Shown here piece after piece: positions 25,559-33,426 of a stretch of 56,846 bases of DNA. The DNA is from an uncultured bacterium (GTDB lineage: Bacteria > Cyanobacteriota > Vampirovibrionia > Gastranaerophilales > Gastranaerophilaceae): positions 413 through 57,258 of the forward strand of contig CACYTP010000016.1 in NCBI GenBank assembly GCA_902777385.1. The letters run 5' to 3'. The notes under the pieces were generated by a model, which saw only the letters and a list, made by a program, of their open reading frames with translations, had not been told where the DNA came from and searched no databases. Position 1 is the first letter of the stretch. Each line of letters opens with the position of its first letter. Both the position numbers and the translations under genes were made by a program.

Positions 25559-26782
25559 TTATTTCAATAGTGCCGCCCAGTCGTTTGATAGTTTTGTTAA
25601 AATTTCTTTTGTTGAGAACTTGTTTAACAAAATATTTTGCACAGCAGAGTTTATCAGGTTATTGACATCTTTTTGATTTCTTGATGATTTTAAAACAGGT
25701 TCAACTTTATTCAACTGCTTTGCACTAATTACTCTGGCTTTTGCCATTAAATCATTATTGGAATATTTTGTGTAAAATTCGTCATTCAGAGTTTTTTGAT
25801 TAACTGCAATAACATTTGTAAGTTTTGCAAGCTCAAGTTGATTTTTGTTATTTGTAAGATAAAGTGCAAATTTTATGGCTTCATTTTTATGTTTTGCCTT
25901 TTGCGGAATAACAAAATTCATTAAAGAAAAATCATTCTGCCCGAGTTTTCCTGTAATTTGCGGCGAAACGTCAGTATGTTTGTATGTTGTAGGGGCATTC
26001 TCTTTAATCATATTCAAAAAATTTGCCCCTGCCTGAAAAAGAACAATATTTTCAGACATATATTTTTCTAACGCTTCACGATGAGTTTGAGTTATAGATT
26101 CTTTCGGGATAAGATTTTTGGTATATAAAGTTTTGAACATATCAAAAACGTATTCAGACTGTTCTGTTGCAATAGTTTCCGGTGCATTTATACCATATTT
26201 GTTCAAAATCTTCAGCATTGTATCGTTTTCTGTAATGTTTGGCAGAAAAATGTACGCACCGGTCTTTGATTTTATCTGAGGTGCAATGTTTACTATTTCT
26301 TCGTAAGTTTTTGGAATTTTCACTCCTGCTTTATCTATTAATGCTTTATTATAAATCGTAACGGCACTTGTTGCATACCAAGGCAGTGAATAGAGTTTTC
26401 CGTTATATTTTAATGAATTTATGATTGCAGGATTGTACTGTGCTGCATTATTTTCAGAAATTTCATATAATGCACCTTTTTGTGCTAATGTTGCGGAAAA
26501 ATCAGGATTAAGATTAATCAAATCCGGCGGATTATCACTCAAAACAGAAGCAAGAGTTCTCTTTTCACCTTCGGAAAAAGGTACATCAATCCATTTGATT
26601 TTTATGTCGGGATTTTCTTTTTCAAAATCCGAGATAACACCGTTCATATATGATGAGAAATCGCTCATCTGCAAAGTCCAGAAAATCACTTCGTTGTTAT
26701 CTTTTAGATTGTTCCTGAAAACAAACACTCCGCATATTATAACTACTATTAATCCTAAAATAATACTCACAAATTTTTTCAT
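25559..26782 (-). CDS. Extracellular solute-binding protein, family 1 (sugar type)
   Basis: A 407-residue periplasmic binding protein with an uncleaved-looking N-terminal anchor (SIILGLIVVIICGVFVF, about 5-21) and no lipobox. The mature part has VIFWTLQMSDFSSYMNGVIS, PDLINLNPDFSATLAQKGAL and LYSLPWYATSAVTIYNKALI, patterns of the carbohydrate ABC transporter SBP_bac_1 family. No permease or ATPase gene is adjacent, so the transporter partner lies elsewhere. The ATG lies 6 nt after an extended -10 box (TG-C-TAAAAT, 26789-26797 on the minus strand) and has no Shine-Dalgarno, so the transcript is probably leaderless. Confidence 0.87.
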   Translation of the reverse strand: MKKFVSIILGLIVVIICGVFVFRNNLKDNNEVIFWTLQMSDFSSYMNGVISDFEKENPDIKIKWIDVPFSEGEKRTLASVLSDNPPDLINLNPDFSATLAQKGALYEISENNAAQYNPAIINSLKYNGKLYSLPWYATSAVTIYNKALIDKAGVKIPKTYEEIVNIAPQIKSKTGAYIFLPNITENDTMLKILNKYGINAPETIATEQSEYVFDMFKTLYTKNLIPKESITQTHREALEKYMSENIVLFQAGANFLNMIKENAPTTYKHTDVSPQITGKLGQNDFSLMNFVIPQKAKHKNEAIKFALYLTNNKNQLELAKLTNVIAVNQKTLNDEFYTKYSNNDLMAKARVISAKQLNKVEPVLKSSRNQKDVNNLINSAVQNILLNKFSTKEILTKLSNDWAALLK

Positions 26783-26847
26783 AAGAGTATTTTAGCATAA
26801 AATTTTATTATGATTAATTCTATTATATTTGTAAAATATTAATTTTA

Positions 26848-26876
26848 TTGCCTGTTTATGCGAATTATGATACTAT
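26848..26876 (+). promoter_or_regulatory. Promoter of small-ORF module 1
   Basis: TTGCCT (26848-26853), a 17-bp spacer and TACTAT (26871-26876). The predicted RNA begins near AAGGGTAAG at 26883. Confidence 0.5.
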
Positions 26877-26882
26877 TAAAAT

Positions 26883-27155
26883 AAGGGTAAGTACCCGCTG
26901 CTCCCTCGGAACACACGATTATATGAAGAAATCGACCGGAAAGGGGGTGGTTAAAATGATATTTGGGTTTGATTATATATTGTACTCTATTTGTACAATG
27001 TATAAAAAAAGAATTCCTGAGCTGGAACTCTTGGAACTCTTTTTAAACCGATAATCTAGGGTATGAAGTGAAGTCCTAAGGAAGTCTGATTTCTTTAGGG
27101 CTTCCCCCTATACACATATTATTTACTATTTTTTACCTTTTGTCAACCCTGAGGA
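26883..27155 (+). other. Tandem small-ORF/RNA module, copy 1
   Basis: The order is GGGTAAG, a hairpin over the ribosome binding site (CTCCC-TCGG at 26901-26909 pairs with CCGG-AA-GGGGG at 26936-26947 by Watson-Crick and G-U pairs; CGATT/AATCG is the inner stem), a 32-codon ORF, and a long hairpin GAAGTCCTAAGGAA/TTCTTTAGGGCTTC (27070-27104). It closes with a block, TTATTTACTATTTTTTACC then TTTTGTCAACCCTGAGGAA, that is repeated at the end of copy 2. Confidence 0.6.
26956..27054 (+). CDS. Candidate 32-residue peptide of module 1
   Basis: ATG 26956 has a strong but hairpin-sequestered GGGGGTGG 6 nt upstream. The predicted peptide MIFGFDYILYSICTMYKKRI continues to ELELLELFLNR. It has a hydrophobic aromatic N-terminal half, a basic patch and an amphipathic end. 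The frame runs upstream to 26848 without a better start, so the short form is preferred. It may be a small membrane-active peptide or a regulatory leader peptide; there is no homology evidence. Confidence 0.4.
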   Translation: MIFGFDYILYSICTMYKKRIPELELLELFLNR

Positions 27156-27237
27156 ATTTTTAAATATAAATAGGAAGGTTTTAATGCTAAATGATTTATA
27201 AATATACATTAATAATTTTGAAATATTATTAATATAA

Positions 27238-27266
27238 TAGACATATATTGCTTAATCTGATAATAT
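27238..27266 (+). promoter_or_regulatory. Promoter of small-ORF module 2
   Basis: TAGACA (27238-27243), a 17-bp spacer and TAATAT (27261-27266), followed by GGTGGGTAAG at 27271, the same RNA start as in module 1. Confidence 0.45.
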
Positions 27267-27270
27267 TATG

Positions 27271-27509
27271 GTGGGTAAGCTCCGATTACCTCCTCCGACA
27301 CAGACTGGTTAAGAGAAATTGGCGGAAAGGAGGTGAGCAAATGAAACGGGAAATAATTAAAAAAGTCCTAGCTACTCTAGGACTTTTAATTCAAATTCTC
27401 GCCGAATTTGTTTAGGGAGTTAAGAAAGTCTTAAAGGTCTAGCCACCTTTAAGGCTTTTCCCTATATGTACATTATTTACTATTTTTTATCTTTTGTCAA
27501 CCCTGAGGA
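27271..27509 (+). other. Tandem small-ORF/RNA module, copy 2
   Basis: This has the same order as copy 1. ACCTCC-TCCG (27288-27297) pairs with CGGA-AAGGAGGT (27323-27334), masking the ribosome binding site of a 24-codon ORF. Inside the ORF, AAAAGTCCTAG and CTAGGACTTTT (27361-27371 with 27377-27387) form a perfect 11-bp hairpin ending in TTTT, which could act as an attenuator. A second hairpin, GAAAGTCTTAAAGG/CCTTTAAGGCTTTTC (27424-27460), follows the stop. The shared closing block runs into the rarA promoter. Confidence 0.65.
27341..27415 (+). CDS. Candidate 24-residue peptide of module 2
   Basis: ATG 27341 follows AAAGGAGGTGAGCAA, a near-perfect ribosome binding site that is paired in the leader hairpin. 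The peptide MKREIIKKVLATLGLLIQIL ends AEFV: a basic N-terminus and an amphipathic or hydrophobic helix, like many type I toxin or membrane peptides. The length is below usual gene-calling cut-offs. No homologue is known to me. The hairpin within its coding sequence is unusual. Confidence 0.5.
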   Translation: MKREIIKKVLATLGLLIQILAEFV

Positions 27510-27516
27510 ATTTCCA

Positions 27517-27525
27517 TGTTATAAT
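27517..27525 (+). promoter_or_regulatory. Extended -10 box of rarA; probable leaderless start
   Basis: TG-T-TATAAT followed by 6 nt and ATG 27532, with no Shine-Dalgarno. TTGTCA at 27494 is 20 bp away, a long spacing, so the TG extension probably matters. Confidence 0.5.
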
Positions 27526-27531
27526 ACAGTT

Positions 27532-28764
27532 ATGGCAGACTTGTTTACGGAGTTGGAAAATCAGAATAAGCAAATCCCTTTGGCTGAGGCTATTAGACCT
27601 AAGACCTTAGAGGAATTTTTGGGACAAAGTAATGTTATTGCTCCAAATAGTCCGCTACTGAATTTATTGCAAACAAACAGGCTGTTTTCAATGATTTTTT
27701 GGGGTACTCCCGGATGCGGAAAAACTACTCTTGCACGTCTTATTGCAACAAAAACTAATGCAAATTTTATTGAGATTTCCGCCGTAACTTCAGGCGTAAA
27801 AGATATTAAAGAAGCGGTTGAAAATGCGAAAATGGCACTTCGTAACGGTACGAAAACTATTCTTTTTATAGACGAAATTCACCGTTACTCAAAGACTCAA
27901 CAGGATGCCCTTCTACCGCATCTTGAAAACGGAACTTTGTTTTTAATAGGTTCAACAACTGAAAACCCGTCGTTTCAGGTTGTTCCGGCACTTTTATCAA
28001 GGGCACAGGTTATTCGCCTTAATCCGATTGATGATGAAAGCATGTTCAAGATTATCAAACGAGGTTTGGCGTATCTTGTACAACAATATGTACCTATGGA
28101 TTGTGAGAAGGGTGTTTTTGATTTTATCATAAATCTTGCAAGGGGAGATGCTCGTTCAGCCTTGAATATTGCAGAAAACGCATATTTTGCATCTGACTTG
28201 GTTGACGGCAGAAGAAATTTAACAGTAAAAATTATTGAAGAAATTTGCCAGAAACGTAATACGATGTACTCTCAACAAGAACATTATGATTGTGCTTCGG
28301 CTTTTCAAAAGAGTTTAAGAGGAAGCGATCCTGATGCGGCAATTTATTATCTTGCAAAAATGATTGCAGCAGGTGAAGATCCAAGATTTATTGCACGCAG
28401 GCTTATTACTTGTGCTGCAGAAGATGTCGGGAATGCTGATCCTATGGCGTTTAATTTGGCTGTAAACGCATACCGTGCAGTTGAACTTTTAGGGTTACCC
28501 GAAGGCAGAATTCCGCTTGCACAAGCTGTAATATATGTTGCAAGAGCTAAAAAATCCAATGAAACCGTTTGTGCAATTGATGAGGCATTATCCGATATCG
28601 CACACGGAAAAGATTATCCGCCTCCTATGCATTTAAGGGATTCTCATTATAAAGATGCCGAAAAATACGGATTTGGGGTAGGATATGTTTATTCGCATTC
28701 AAATCCTGATTACGAACAGCAGTTTTTGCCTGATGAACTTGTCGGGAAAAAATATACAAGATAA
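27532..28764 (+). CDS. rarA: Replication-associated recombination protein A (RarA/MgsA)
   Basis: An AAA+ ATPase of about 410 residues of the clamp-loader clade acting at stalled replication forks. Motifs are PLAEAIRPKTLEEFLGQ near the start, Walker A GTPGCGKTT (about 54), Walker B LFIDEIHRYSK (about 110), ENPSFQV sensor 1 and the C-terminal tetramerisation domain (YDCASAFQKSLRGSDPDAAI). The frame opens at 27466, but ATG 27532 begins the conserved MADLFTE start and follows an extended -10 box by 6 nt, so the upstream 22 codons are rejected. It is convergent with ileS. Confidence 0.96.
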   Translation: MADLFTELENQNKQIPLAEAIRPKTLEEFLGQSNVIAPNSPLLNLLQTNRLFSMIFWGTPGCGKTTLARLIATKTNANFIEISAVTSGVKDIKEAVENAKMALRNGTKTILFIDEIHRYSKTQQDALLPHLENGTLFLIGSTTENPSFQVVPALLSRAQVIRLNPIDDESMFKIIKRGLAYLVQQYVPMDCEKGVFDFIINLARGDARSALNIAENAYFASDLVDGRRNLTVKIIEEICQKRNTMYSQQEHYDCASAFQKSLRGSDPDAAIYYLAKMIAAGEDPRFIARRLITCAAEDVGNADPMAFNLAVNAYRAVELLGLPEGRIPLAQAVIYVARAKKSNETVCAIDEALSDIAHGKDYPPPMHLRDSHYKDAEKYGFGVGYVYSHSNPDYEQQFLPDELVGKKYTR

Positions 28765-28766
28765 AA

Positions 28767-28793
28767 AAATCCCTCTGATATTCAGAGGGATTT
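28767..28793. terminator. Bidirectional terminator between rarA and ileS
   Basis: AAATCCCTCTGA and TCAGAGGGATTT form a perfect 12-bp stem with a 3-nt loop, with A and T runs on the two sides, serving both converging genes. Confidence 0.85.
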
Positions 28794-28797
28794 CTTA

Positions 28798-31605
28798 TTA
28801 CTTAATAGCGTCTATACAGTCTTCACAAATGCCATCATCATTTAATGGACGATATTTCCAACAACGAGAACATTTTTCGCCATGAGCTTTTGTAACCCAT
28901 ACTGTATAGTTGTCTTCTTTGTATTCATTCATAACATCAGACGGTTTTTCATCCGTAACGTATGCCTGAGAAACAATGAATATGTCTGCCAAGTCTTTTT
29001 CATTAGTTTTTAATACTTCATTGTCTTTCAAGCTTACATAAACTGCAACCTCCAGAGAACTTCCGACCTGTTTTTCTGCTCTTAAAGGTTCAATAGCACG
29101 GGATACTACTTCACGGGTTTTCAGAATTTTTGTAAAATCTTCTTCCAGTTTAGCGTTATTCCATTCTGAATGAACTTTTGGCCAGTTGGTTAATAATGCA
29201 CTTTCTACTGATTTTTGACATTGTGGAATACTCATCCAAATATCTTCAGCCTGATGCGGCATTACAGGTACAAGAACTCTGACCAGTGTTTGTAATGTTT
29301 CATACAAAACAGTCTGGCATGCACGACGGGATAATGATTTTTTGCCTGCTGTATATAATCTGTCTTTTACGATATCAAGATAGAATGAACTTAAATCAAC
29401 TGCCGCAAAGTTTTGTAAGTGTTGGAAGTATTTGTAAAATTCATAATTATCAAACGCTACCGTTACTGTTTCTATAAGTTGATTTAGTTTATGAAGTGCA
29501 AATTTGTCAATTGCTTTTAAATCTTCATATTTAACGTAATCTTTTTCAGGTTCAAAATCATACAAGTTACCCAACAAAAATCTTGCCGTATTTCTTGTTT
29601 TCTTAAAGATTTCTGTCAGTTGTTTAATTATATTATCACCGATTTTGGTATCATTTCTGTAATCCACTGATGCTGCCCATAGTCTGAGAATATCTGCACC
29701 ATAGTTTTTGATAATATCATCAGGTCTGATGTAGTTACCCAGTGATTTTGACATTTTACGTCCGTCTTCTCCGAATACAAATCCGTGAGTAAGAACTTGT
29801 TTATATGGGGCTTTGCCTTGAGTTGCTATTGAAGTTAACAGAGAAGACTGGAACCAGCCTCTGTGTTGATCCGAACCTTCAAGGTACATATCAACAGGAG
29901 TGTGATTTAATACGTCTGCTCTCTTTTCAACAACCGCTCTCCATGAAATTCCCGAGTCGAACCAGACATCCATAATATCTGTTTCTTTTTTAAAGTGTGT
30001 TTTGCCGCATTTAGGGCATTTAAATCCTTGCGGTAACAATTCTTCTGCGGAATGTTTTACCCACGCATCGGAACTTTCTTTTTCAAAAATTCCGGCAACA
30101 TTTTCAATTGTTTCAGGTGTACAAATAACTTCTCCGCAATCTTCACAGTAAAATATCGGGATAGGTACACCCCAAGCACGCTGGCGTGAAATACACCAAT
30201 CCGTACGCCCTGCAACCATGTTACCTATACGGGCTTCACCGCTTGCAGGAATCCATTTTACATTCTTTATTGCTTCTAATGTTTGTTCTCTGAATTTGTC
30301 AACTTTAACAAACCATTGAGGAGTTGCTCTGTAGATTACAGGATGTTTACATCTCCAGCAGTGCGGATAACTGTGATTAATTTCATTTTGGTGAACAAGA
30401 GCTTTTTTAGCCAAAAGCATATCTATCACCATATCGTTACCTTTATAGTATGGAACTCCGACTAATTCCGGAATTCTTCCTTCTTCAGTCCAACATCCTT
30501 TACTGTCAAGTGGTGAAAGTACCTCTATATTATATTTACAGCCTACTTCATAGTCCTCAAGACCGTGTCCCGGTGCCGTATGTACAAGACCTGTACCTGC
30601 ATCCAGCGTAACGTGTTCACCCAAGATTATTTTTGATTTTCTGTCAATCAAAGGATGTTTAACTTCTAGTAGTTCTAAATCCTGTCCAACGCATGAACCT
30701 ACAATTTTAATTTCACTTTCTTCGATACCTGTATCAGAAAGAAAAGCACCTAGCAAATCCTGTGCTGCAACATAAATTTCATTTTTGTACTCAAAGAAGG
30801 TATATTCAAATCTCGGGTGCATTGAAATAGCAACATTTGACGGAATTGTCCAAGGTGTTGTTGTCCAAATAATTGCATAAATTGGTTTTGTATTGCCATT
30901 TAAAATTTGAGAATTAATTTTATTCGTTGAATTTTCATCAAATTCAAAACGTACATATATTGATTTTGAAGAAACATCAGCATATTCAACTTCAGCTTCT
31001 GCCAGTGCTGTTTCGCAAGATGCACACCAATATACAGGTTTTAGACCTTTTTCAATATAGCCTTTTTTATACATTTCTCCAAATACTCTTACCTGTTCGG
31101 CTTCATATTCCGGAGCAATAGTTAAATACGGATGCTCCCAGTCCCCAAGTACACCAAGACGTTTGAATTCGCTTTCTTGTCCTATCAGACTGTTATGAGC
31201 GTATTCTCTGCATTTTTCTCTCAGTTCTGCAGGTGTCAATGCAGCTCTTCCGCCCTTAATATTTTTAACTACGGCATTCTCAATCGGCAGTCCGTGTCCG
31301 TCATATCCGGGAACATAAGGTGTATAATATCCTGCTTGTGCTTTATATTTAAGAAGAATATCTTTAAGAATTTTATTTAATGCTGTTCCAACGTGAATTT
31401 TTCCTGAACTCAAGTATGGAGGCCCGTCGTGCAAGATAAAAGCGTTAGTTTTATCTCTGTTTGCAAGAATTTTGTCGTAAATATTGTTTTCTTCCCAGAA
31501 TTTTTGAATTTCGAGTTCACGAACAGTTGCATTTGCTCTCATTGCCAATGTGGTCTGAGGAAGATTTAAAGTATCTTTATACTCTGTTTTTACGTCGTTT
31601 GCCAT
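28798..31605 (-). CDS. ileS: Isoleucyl-tRNA synthetase
   Basis: A 935-residue class I synthetase charging tRNA-Ile. It shows ILHDGPPYLSSGKIHVGT near residue 60, the editing domain with TTPWTIPSNVAI, the RAWGVPIP block, KMSKS (DGRKMSKSLGNY, about 610) and a C-terminal zinc site (CSRCWKYRPL...ICEDC). The class signature reads HVGT where HIGH/HVGH is usual in this enzyme. AAGGAT provides the ribosome binding site. It lies 5 bp downstream of the symporter gene on the same strand and is probably co-transcribed with it. Confidence 0.98.
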   Translation of the reverse strand: MANDVKTEYKDTLNLPQTTLAMRANATVRELEIQKFWEENNIYDKILANRDKTNAFILHDGPPYLSSGKIHVGTALNKILKDILLKYKAQAGYYTPYVPGYDGHGLPIENAVVKNIKGGRAALTPAELREKCREYAHNSLIGQESEFKRLGVLGDWEHPYLTIAPEYEAEQVRVFGEMYKKGYIEKGLKPVYWCASCETALAEAEVEYADVSSKSIYVRFEFDENSTNKINSQILNGNTKPIYAIIWTTTPWTIPSNVAISMHPRFEYTFFEYKNEIYVAAQDLLGAFLSDTGIEESEIKIVGSCVGQDLELLEVKHPLIDRKSKIILGEHVTLDAGTGLVHTAPGHGLEDYEVGCKYNIEVLSPLDSKGCWTEEGRIPELVGVPYYKGNDMVIDMLLAKKALVHQNEINHSYPHCWRCKHPVIYRATPQWFVKVDKFREQTLEAIKNVKWIPASGEARIGNMVAGRTDWCISRQRAWGVPIPIFYCEDCGEVICTPETIENVAGIFEKESSDAWVKHSAEELLPQGFKCPKCGKTHFKKETDIMDVWFDSGISWRAVVEKRADVLNHTPVDMYLEGSDQHRGWFQSSLLTSIATQGKAPYKQVLTHGFVFGEDGRKMSKSLGNYIRPDDIIKNYGADILRLWAASVDYRNDTKIGDNIIKQLTEIFKKTRNTARFLLGNLYDFEPEKDYVKYEDLKAIDKFALHKLNQLIETVTVAFDNYEFYKYFQHLQNFAAVDLSSFYLDIVKDRLYTAGKKSLSRRACQTVLYETLQTLVRVLVPVMPHQAEDIWMSIPQCQKSVESALLTNWPKVHSEWNNAKLEEDFTKILKTREVVSRAIEPLRAEKQVGSSLEVAVYVSLKDNEVLKTNEKDLADIFIVSQAYVTDEKPSDVMNEYKEDNYTVWVTKAHGEKCSRCWKYRPLNDDGICEDCIDAIK

Positions 31606-31610
31606 CTTTC

Positions 31611-32957
31611 TTATCCTTTTTCTATTTCTTCTGTAACTAATTTCTTTTCATTGGATTTCGCTTTGTAATTTTTAGCGAAATTACCTATTTCAGCACCCAA
31701 ACTGTTTTCTTTTGAAGTGCGTACAAATTCTTCCATTTTTTCGTAATCAAAAACATTTTCCCATCTTGCGATAACGACCGTTGCCACGCAATTCCCTATA
31801 AGGTTTACGGTTGTTCTGCCCATATCAAGAATTTGGTCAATACCAAGTAAAATTGCAACTCCCAAGATTGGGATGTTAAAGCTTGCCAAAGTTCCTGCCA
31901 ATACTATTAACGCAGCTCTCGGAACTCCCGCAACCCCTTTACTTGTAAGCATTAAAGCTATCATAATTATTATTTGCTGGTTTATATCAAGATGTATTCC
32001 TACAAGCTGTGAAGAGAATATTACTGCCATAGCAAGGTATAGCGTACTCCCGTCAAGGTTAAAAGTGTATCCTGTAGGCATTACAAACCCAATAATATTT
32101 TTAGGAACTCCGAAGCGTTCCATTATTTCCATAGCTTTTGGAAAAGCTGCTTCCGAGCTTGCTGTAGTGAATGCTAAAAATGCAGGCTCTTGCAATGCTC
32201 TAAGTAAATTTCTGAATGATATTTTTACGATTTTGCAAACAATAAACAGAACCAGCACAACAAATACCGCAAATGCAATATATAAAGCTCCGATTACTTT
32301 AAAGTAATTCTTTAAAATTGCAAGTCCGTTTGCACCTACCGTATATGCAATAGCACCAAAGATACCGAGCGGTGCAAAATACATTACATATTCGGTGAAT
32401 TTAAACATAATTTGAGAAACCGATTCTAATAAATCAAGTATAGGTCTTGCTTTTTCTCTACAGGCACAAATTGCAATTGAGAAAAATATTGAAAATACTA
32501 CTATTTGAAGCAGATTTCCTGTTGCCATAGCCTCAACAATGCTGGTTGGAAAAATATCTGTAACCATTTGCCAAATAGAGGTGTGTGCCTGACTTGCAGC
32601 CACAATTCCTGCTGCCTGCATATTTATTGCATGTTCACTTGTACCGACAACAAATCCAACTCCGGGTTGAAATACGTTAGCAAGTGTTAAACCTATAATT
32701 AGTGCAAGTGTAGTTACAACTTCAAAATAAATAATTGTTTTTATACCGATTTTACCGAGACTTTTTGCATCTCCGTGTCCTGCAATTCCCACAACAAGAG
32801 TAGCAAATAGCAACGGGGCAATAATCATTTTCACCATTCGTAAAAATATTGCAGCGAACGGGTGCATTTTCACCGCAAAATCAGGGGCAAAATGACCTAC
32901 TACAACGCCTAAAAACAACGCTACAAATATTAGGGCTGTTAATTTTGAATGTTTCAA
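31611..32957 (-). CDS. Dicarboxylate/amino acid:cation symporter (DctA/GltP family)
   Basis: A polytopic protein of about 448 residues of the DAACS family, importing glutamate, aspartate or C4-dicarboxylates with protons or sodium. Diagnostic blocks are MVKMIIAPLLFATLVVG, FLAFTTASSEAAFPKAMEIM (serine-rich motif, about 275), MPTGYTFNLDGSTLYLAMAV (about 305) and DQILDMGRTTVNLIGNCVAT (about 382). I chose the TTG at 32957 because GAGGT lies 6 nt upstream and TATAAT precedes it. The frame continues to 33017, but that extension would cross the promoter. Whether the substrate is glutamate or dicarboxylate cannot be decided. A second, SstT-type member is at 16840. Confidence 0.9.
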   Translation of the reverse strand: MKHSKLTALIFVALFLGVVVGHFAPDFAVKMHPFAAIFLRMVKMIIAPLLFATLVVGIAGHGDAKSLGKIGIKTIIYFEVVTTLALIIGLTLANVFQPGVGFVVGTSEHAINMQAAGIVAASQAHTSIWQMVTDIFPTSIVEAMATGNLLQIVVFSIFFSIAICACREKARPILDLLESVSQIMFKFTEYVMYFAPLGIFGAIAYTVGANGLAILKNYFKVIGALYIAFAVFVVLVLFIVCKIVKISFRNLLRALQEPAFLAFTTASSEAAFPKAMEIMERFGVPKNIIGFVMPTGYTFNLDGSTLYLAMAVIFSSQLVGIHLDINQQIIIMIALMLTSKGVAGVPRAALIVLAGTLASFNIPILGVAILLGIDQILDMGRTTVNLIGNCVATVVIARWENVFDYEKMEEFVRTSKENSLGAEIGNFAKNYKAKSNEKKLVTEEIEKG

Positions 32958-33079
32958 ATTCGGTACCTCAACAAAATTATATAACAAACATGGCAAATGT
33001 AAAATTATGGTATCCAAAATTGGGAGCTTGCGAAAAAGGTTTATAAACGAATGAACAGTCAGGTAAAATTTAATGCAAT

Positions 33080-33119
33080 AAAAAACAGGAGAACACTATT
33101 AATCGTTCTCCTGTTTTTT
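33080..33119. terminator. Strong terminator after the sensory-hydrogenase operon
   Basis: AACAGGAGAAC and GTTCTCCTGTT form a perfect 11-bp stem flanked by A and T runs, just past the ferredoxin stop on the minus strand. Confidence 0.85.
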
Positions 33120-33134
33120 GTGTCAAACTATAAC

Positions 33135-33395
33135 TTACAGACTTAATTTTTCGTCAATTGCTTTCAAAACTTTTTCAACAGTTGCTTCTTTAATTACGTC
33201 ATCGTCAACTTTAACATAAGGTGCTTTTGAAAATTCCCAGTCGATAGAGCATAAACCCAAGCATGGTACACCCATTACATCAACTTTATCACCATATTTT
33301 TTAGGAACTGTATCAATTAATTCCTGCAAGTTTGATGAACCCATAACAAAACAAGTAGTACCTAAACATACTTTAACACTAATCTTTTTGTCCAT
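33135..33395 (-). CDS. Thioredoxin-like [2Fe-2S] ferredoxin of the HydS operon
   Basis: An 86-residue NuoE-type ferredoxin with cluster cysteines in CLGTTC (10-15) and CLGLC (45-49). It is the third gene after HydS and the PP2C-type phosphatase, 31 bp from the phosphatase gene with its own AAAGG. It probably relays electrons to or from the sensory hydrogenase. It is a paralogue of the ferredoxin at 18645. Confidence 0.9.
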   Translation of the reverse strand: MDKKISVKVCLGTTCFVMGSSNLQELIDTVPKKYGDKVDVMGVPCLGLCSIDWEFSKAPYVKVDDDVIKEATVEKVLKAIDEKLSL

Positions 33396-33426
33396 TATCT
33401 TATTCTACCTTTCTTTGAGGATGTCC

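Noticed and set aside
26848-26955. The longer 68-codon version of the module 1 ORF
   Set aside because: Its 5' part would lie across the promoter and the leader hairpin; the ribosome binding site points to ATG 26956.
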